DNA of 64,000 bases, taken from assembly GCA_963771905.1 (NCBI GenBank), contig CAVYVI010000014.1, positions 124,001-188,000 on the forward strand. Direction: 5' to 3'. Below, one piece after another: positions 62,797-64,000 of the stretch. This DNA comes from Palsa-147 sp963771905. GTDB taxonomy: Bacteria > Acidobacteriota > Terriglobia > Acidiferrales > UBA7541. The position numbers were made by a program, and so were the translations under genes. The notes below the pieces were generated by a model that saw nothing but the letters and a program-made list of their open reading frames with translations, did no database searches and was not told where the DNA came from. Numbering within the stretch: position 1 is the stretch's first letter; each line of letters opens with the position of its first letter.

Positions 62797-64000
62797 GTGC
62801 CGCAACTGGCTTCTCATCTCGGCCGCTTGAGCAGCGAAGGCGCGCTCGAAGTTTTCGCGCGCGCCCGCGAGCTCGAACGCGCCGGCCGCTCCATCATCCA
62901 TCTCGAACTTGGCGAGCCGGAATTCCATCCCGCCCCGCCGGTTGTCGAAGCCGCGCGTGAAGCGCTCGCCGCCGGCCGCGACCGCTATGGCCCGTCCGAA
63001 GGCATTCCGCCGCTCCGCGAAGCTGTCGTCGAATATCTCGCGAAGACCCGCAATCTCCACTACCGCGCCGAAAATGTGCTCGTCGCGCCCGGATGCAAAA
63101 TGGCGCTGCTCATGTGCCTCCTCTCCGTCATCGAGGCCGGCTCTGAAGTTCTCTATCCCGATCCCGGTTTTCCCATGTACGCATCGGTGACGCGCGGCCT
63201 CGGCGCCGTGCCCGTTCCGTTTCGTTTGCTCGAAGCGAATCGTTTTCAGCCGGATGTGAACGAAATCGCCTCGCAAATTTCGCCGCGCACCCGCGTTCTG
63301 CTTCTGAATTCACCCGGCAATCCGGCCGGTACCGTGTACGAACGCTCCACTCTGGAGCCGCTCGCCGATCTGGCGCGCCGCCACGATCTCTGGGTCGTCT
63401 CCGACGAAATCTACGCGCGCATTATTTACGGGTCCGCCTACGAATCCATCGCGTCACTACCCGGCATGGCCGAGCGCACGCTCCTTGTCGACGGTTTTTC
63501 AAAATCCTTTGGCATGACCGGTTGGCGCTTGGGTTACGCGGTCGCGCCGCCCAGCGTGATTTCGGCGTTGACGCTTCTCGTCATCAATTCCTACAGTTGT
63601 GTCCCGGATTTTTTGCAGTGCGGCGCGATCGAAGCATTGCGCGACACCCAAGACGCCGTGGCGGCCACCGTCGCTGAATTCGCGCGCCGCCGCGCATCTT
63701 TCGTCTCCGCTCTCAATCGCATTCCCGGATTTCGCTGTAGGCCACCCGATGGCGCGTTCTACGCCTGGATCAATATCGACGGCACCGGAATGGATTCCGC
63801 GGCGATCTGCCGCATTCTTCTCGAAGAAGCCGGCGTCGCCGGAATTCCCGGCGAAGCCTTTGGCGCGGCCGGCAAAGGATTCATTCGTTTCTCGTTTGCG
63901 GGCGCTGCCGCGCAACTCGACGAAGCCATTCGCCGCATTGCCGGCGCGGCTCCAGCTTGGCAACCGGCCCGCGCCGCAGGCGCTCGCTCCAGCGAGCGAT
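62797..64000 (+). CDS. Class I aminotransferase, cut by right edge
   Basis: At least 401 codons; the stop lies beyond the window. The start is GTG at 62797 after AGGGA. Class I motifs are GEPEFHPAPPVVEAA, APGCKMALLM, SPGNPAGTVY, VVSDEIYARIIYG and the Schiff-base lysine K236 in DGFSKSFGMTGWRLGY, with FIRFSFAG near the end. Aspartate aminotransferase-like fold type I; alanine or aspartate substrates are most common. Length suggests it ends shortly after the edge. Third gene of the receptor operon. Confidence 0.9.
   Translation, partial: MPQLASHLGRLSSEGALEVFARARELERAGRSIIHLELGEPEFHPAPPVVEAAREALAAGRDRYGPSEGIPPLREAVVEYLAKTRNLHYRAENVLVAPGCKMALLMCLLSVIEAGSEVLYPDPGFPMYASVTRGLGAVPVPFRLLEANRFQPDVNEIASQISPRTRVLLLNSPGNPAGTVYERSTLEPLADLARRHDLWVVSDEIYARIIYGSAYESIASLPGMAERTLLVDGFSKSFGMTGWRLGYAVAPPSVISALTLLVINSYSCVPDFLQCGAIEALRDTQDAVAATVAEFARRRASFVSALNRIPGFRCRPPDGAFYAWINIDGTGMDSAAICRILLEEAGVAGIPGEAFGAAGKGFIRFSFAGAAAQLDEAIRRIAGAAPAWQPARAAGARSSER

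Overview
The window looks like a chromosome segment from a soil-type Acidobacteriota bacterium. This is an inference from gene content: no rRNA is present, and no computed base composition was available. The pointers are an Oar-type TonB-dependent receptor with an N-terminal carboxypeptidase-regulatory domain, an SBBP-repeat protein with ASPM/SPD-2/Hydin-like C-terminal domains, a VWFA-related secreted protein, a Ser/Thr kinase joined to a TolB-like propeller, a PF06580/LytTR two-component pair, imidazolonepropionase-like amidohydrolases, and GC-rich coding DNA with GTG and TTG starts. There is no rRNA, CRISPR array, insertion sequence or prophage.

Layout. 1-4.4 kb: end of a HisC-like aminotransferase, a zinc-ribbon protein, ribosomal protein S21, then glgC and enolase. 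4.5-12.9 kb: secreted hydrolases (two amidohydrolases, a propeller/phosphoesterase fusion, a calcineurin-like phosphoesterase) around an aminotransferase. 13-17 kb: FUSC-like protein, then an overlapping operon of a small membrane protein, a LiaF-like sensor, a LytS-type kinase and a LytTR regulator. 17-24 kb: PPOX-fold protein, SDR enzyme, cytochrome c/copper monooxygenase-like protein, a small basic protein, the Ser/Thr kinase, and a chimeric ORF joining the front of an ABC ATPase to an HD-GYP domain, then tRNA(CAU). 24.6-33 kb: membrane/spermidine-synthase fusion, the 1195-residue SBBP protein behind a long leader, a beta-barrel protein. 33-41 kb: cold-shock gene between two hairpins, nucleotide-sugar dehydrogenase, PilZ protein, epimerase, HAD phosphatase, DUF1015, STAS. 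41-49.5 kb: MFS and CDF transporters, metallo-beta-lactamase-fold protein fused to PilZ, SgaA/AGXT-like aminotransferase, AI-2E-type permease, small zinc proteins. 49.6-64 kb: Lon-like protease, PDZ protein with a degenerate retropepsin-like fold, a three-gene envelope operon, queF, the TonB receptor, a CMD-family protein and a final aminotransferase cut by the right edge.

Working together. glgC and eno serve glycogen and glycolysis. The sugar dehydrogenase, epimerase and PilZ protein suggest exopolysaccharide synthesis with cyclic-di-GMP input, and the MBL-PilZ fusion and the HD-GYP remnant add to that theme. The LiaF/LytS/LytTR operon looks like an envelope-stress circuit. The observations most worth checking are the ABC/HD-GYP chimera, a leader motif shared by the SBBP and TonB-receptor genes (an exact 13-mer, an exact 8-mer and a CGGAG/CTCCG hairpin), a recurring extended -10 promoter TGTTAnAAT with several near-leaderless genes, and a set of short cysteine-rich proteins.
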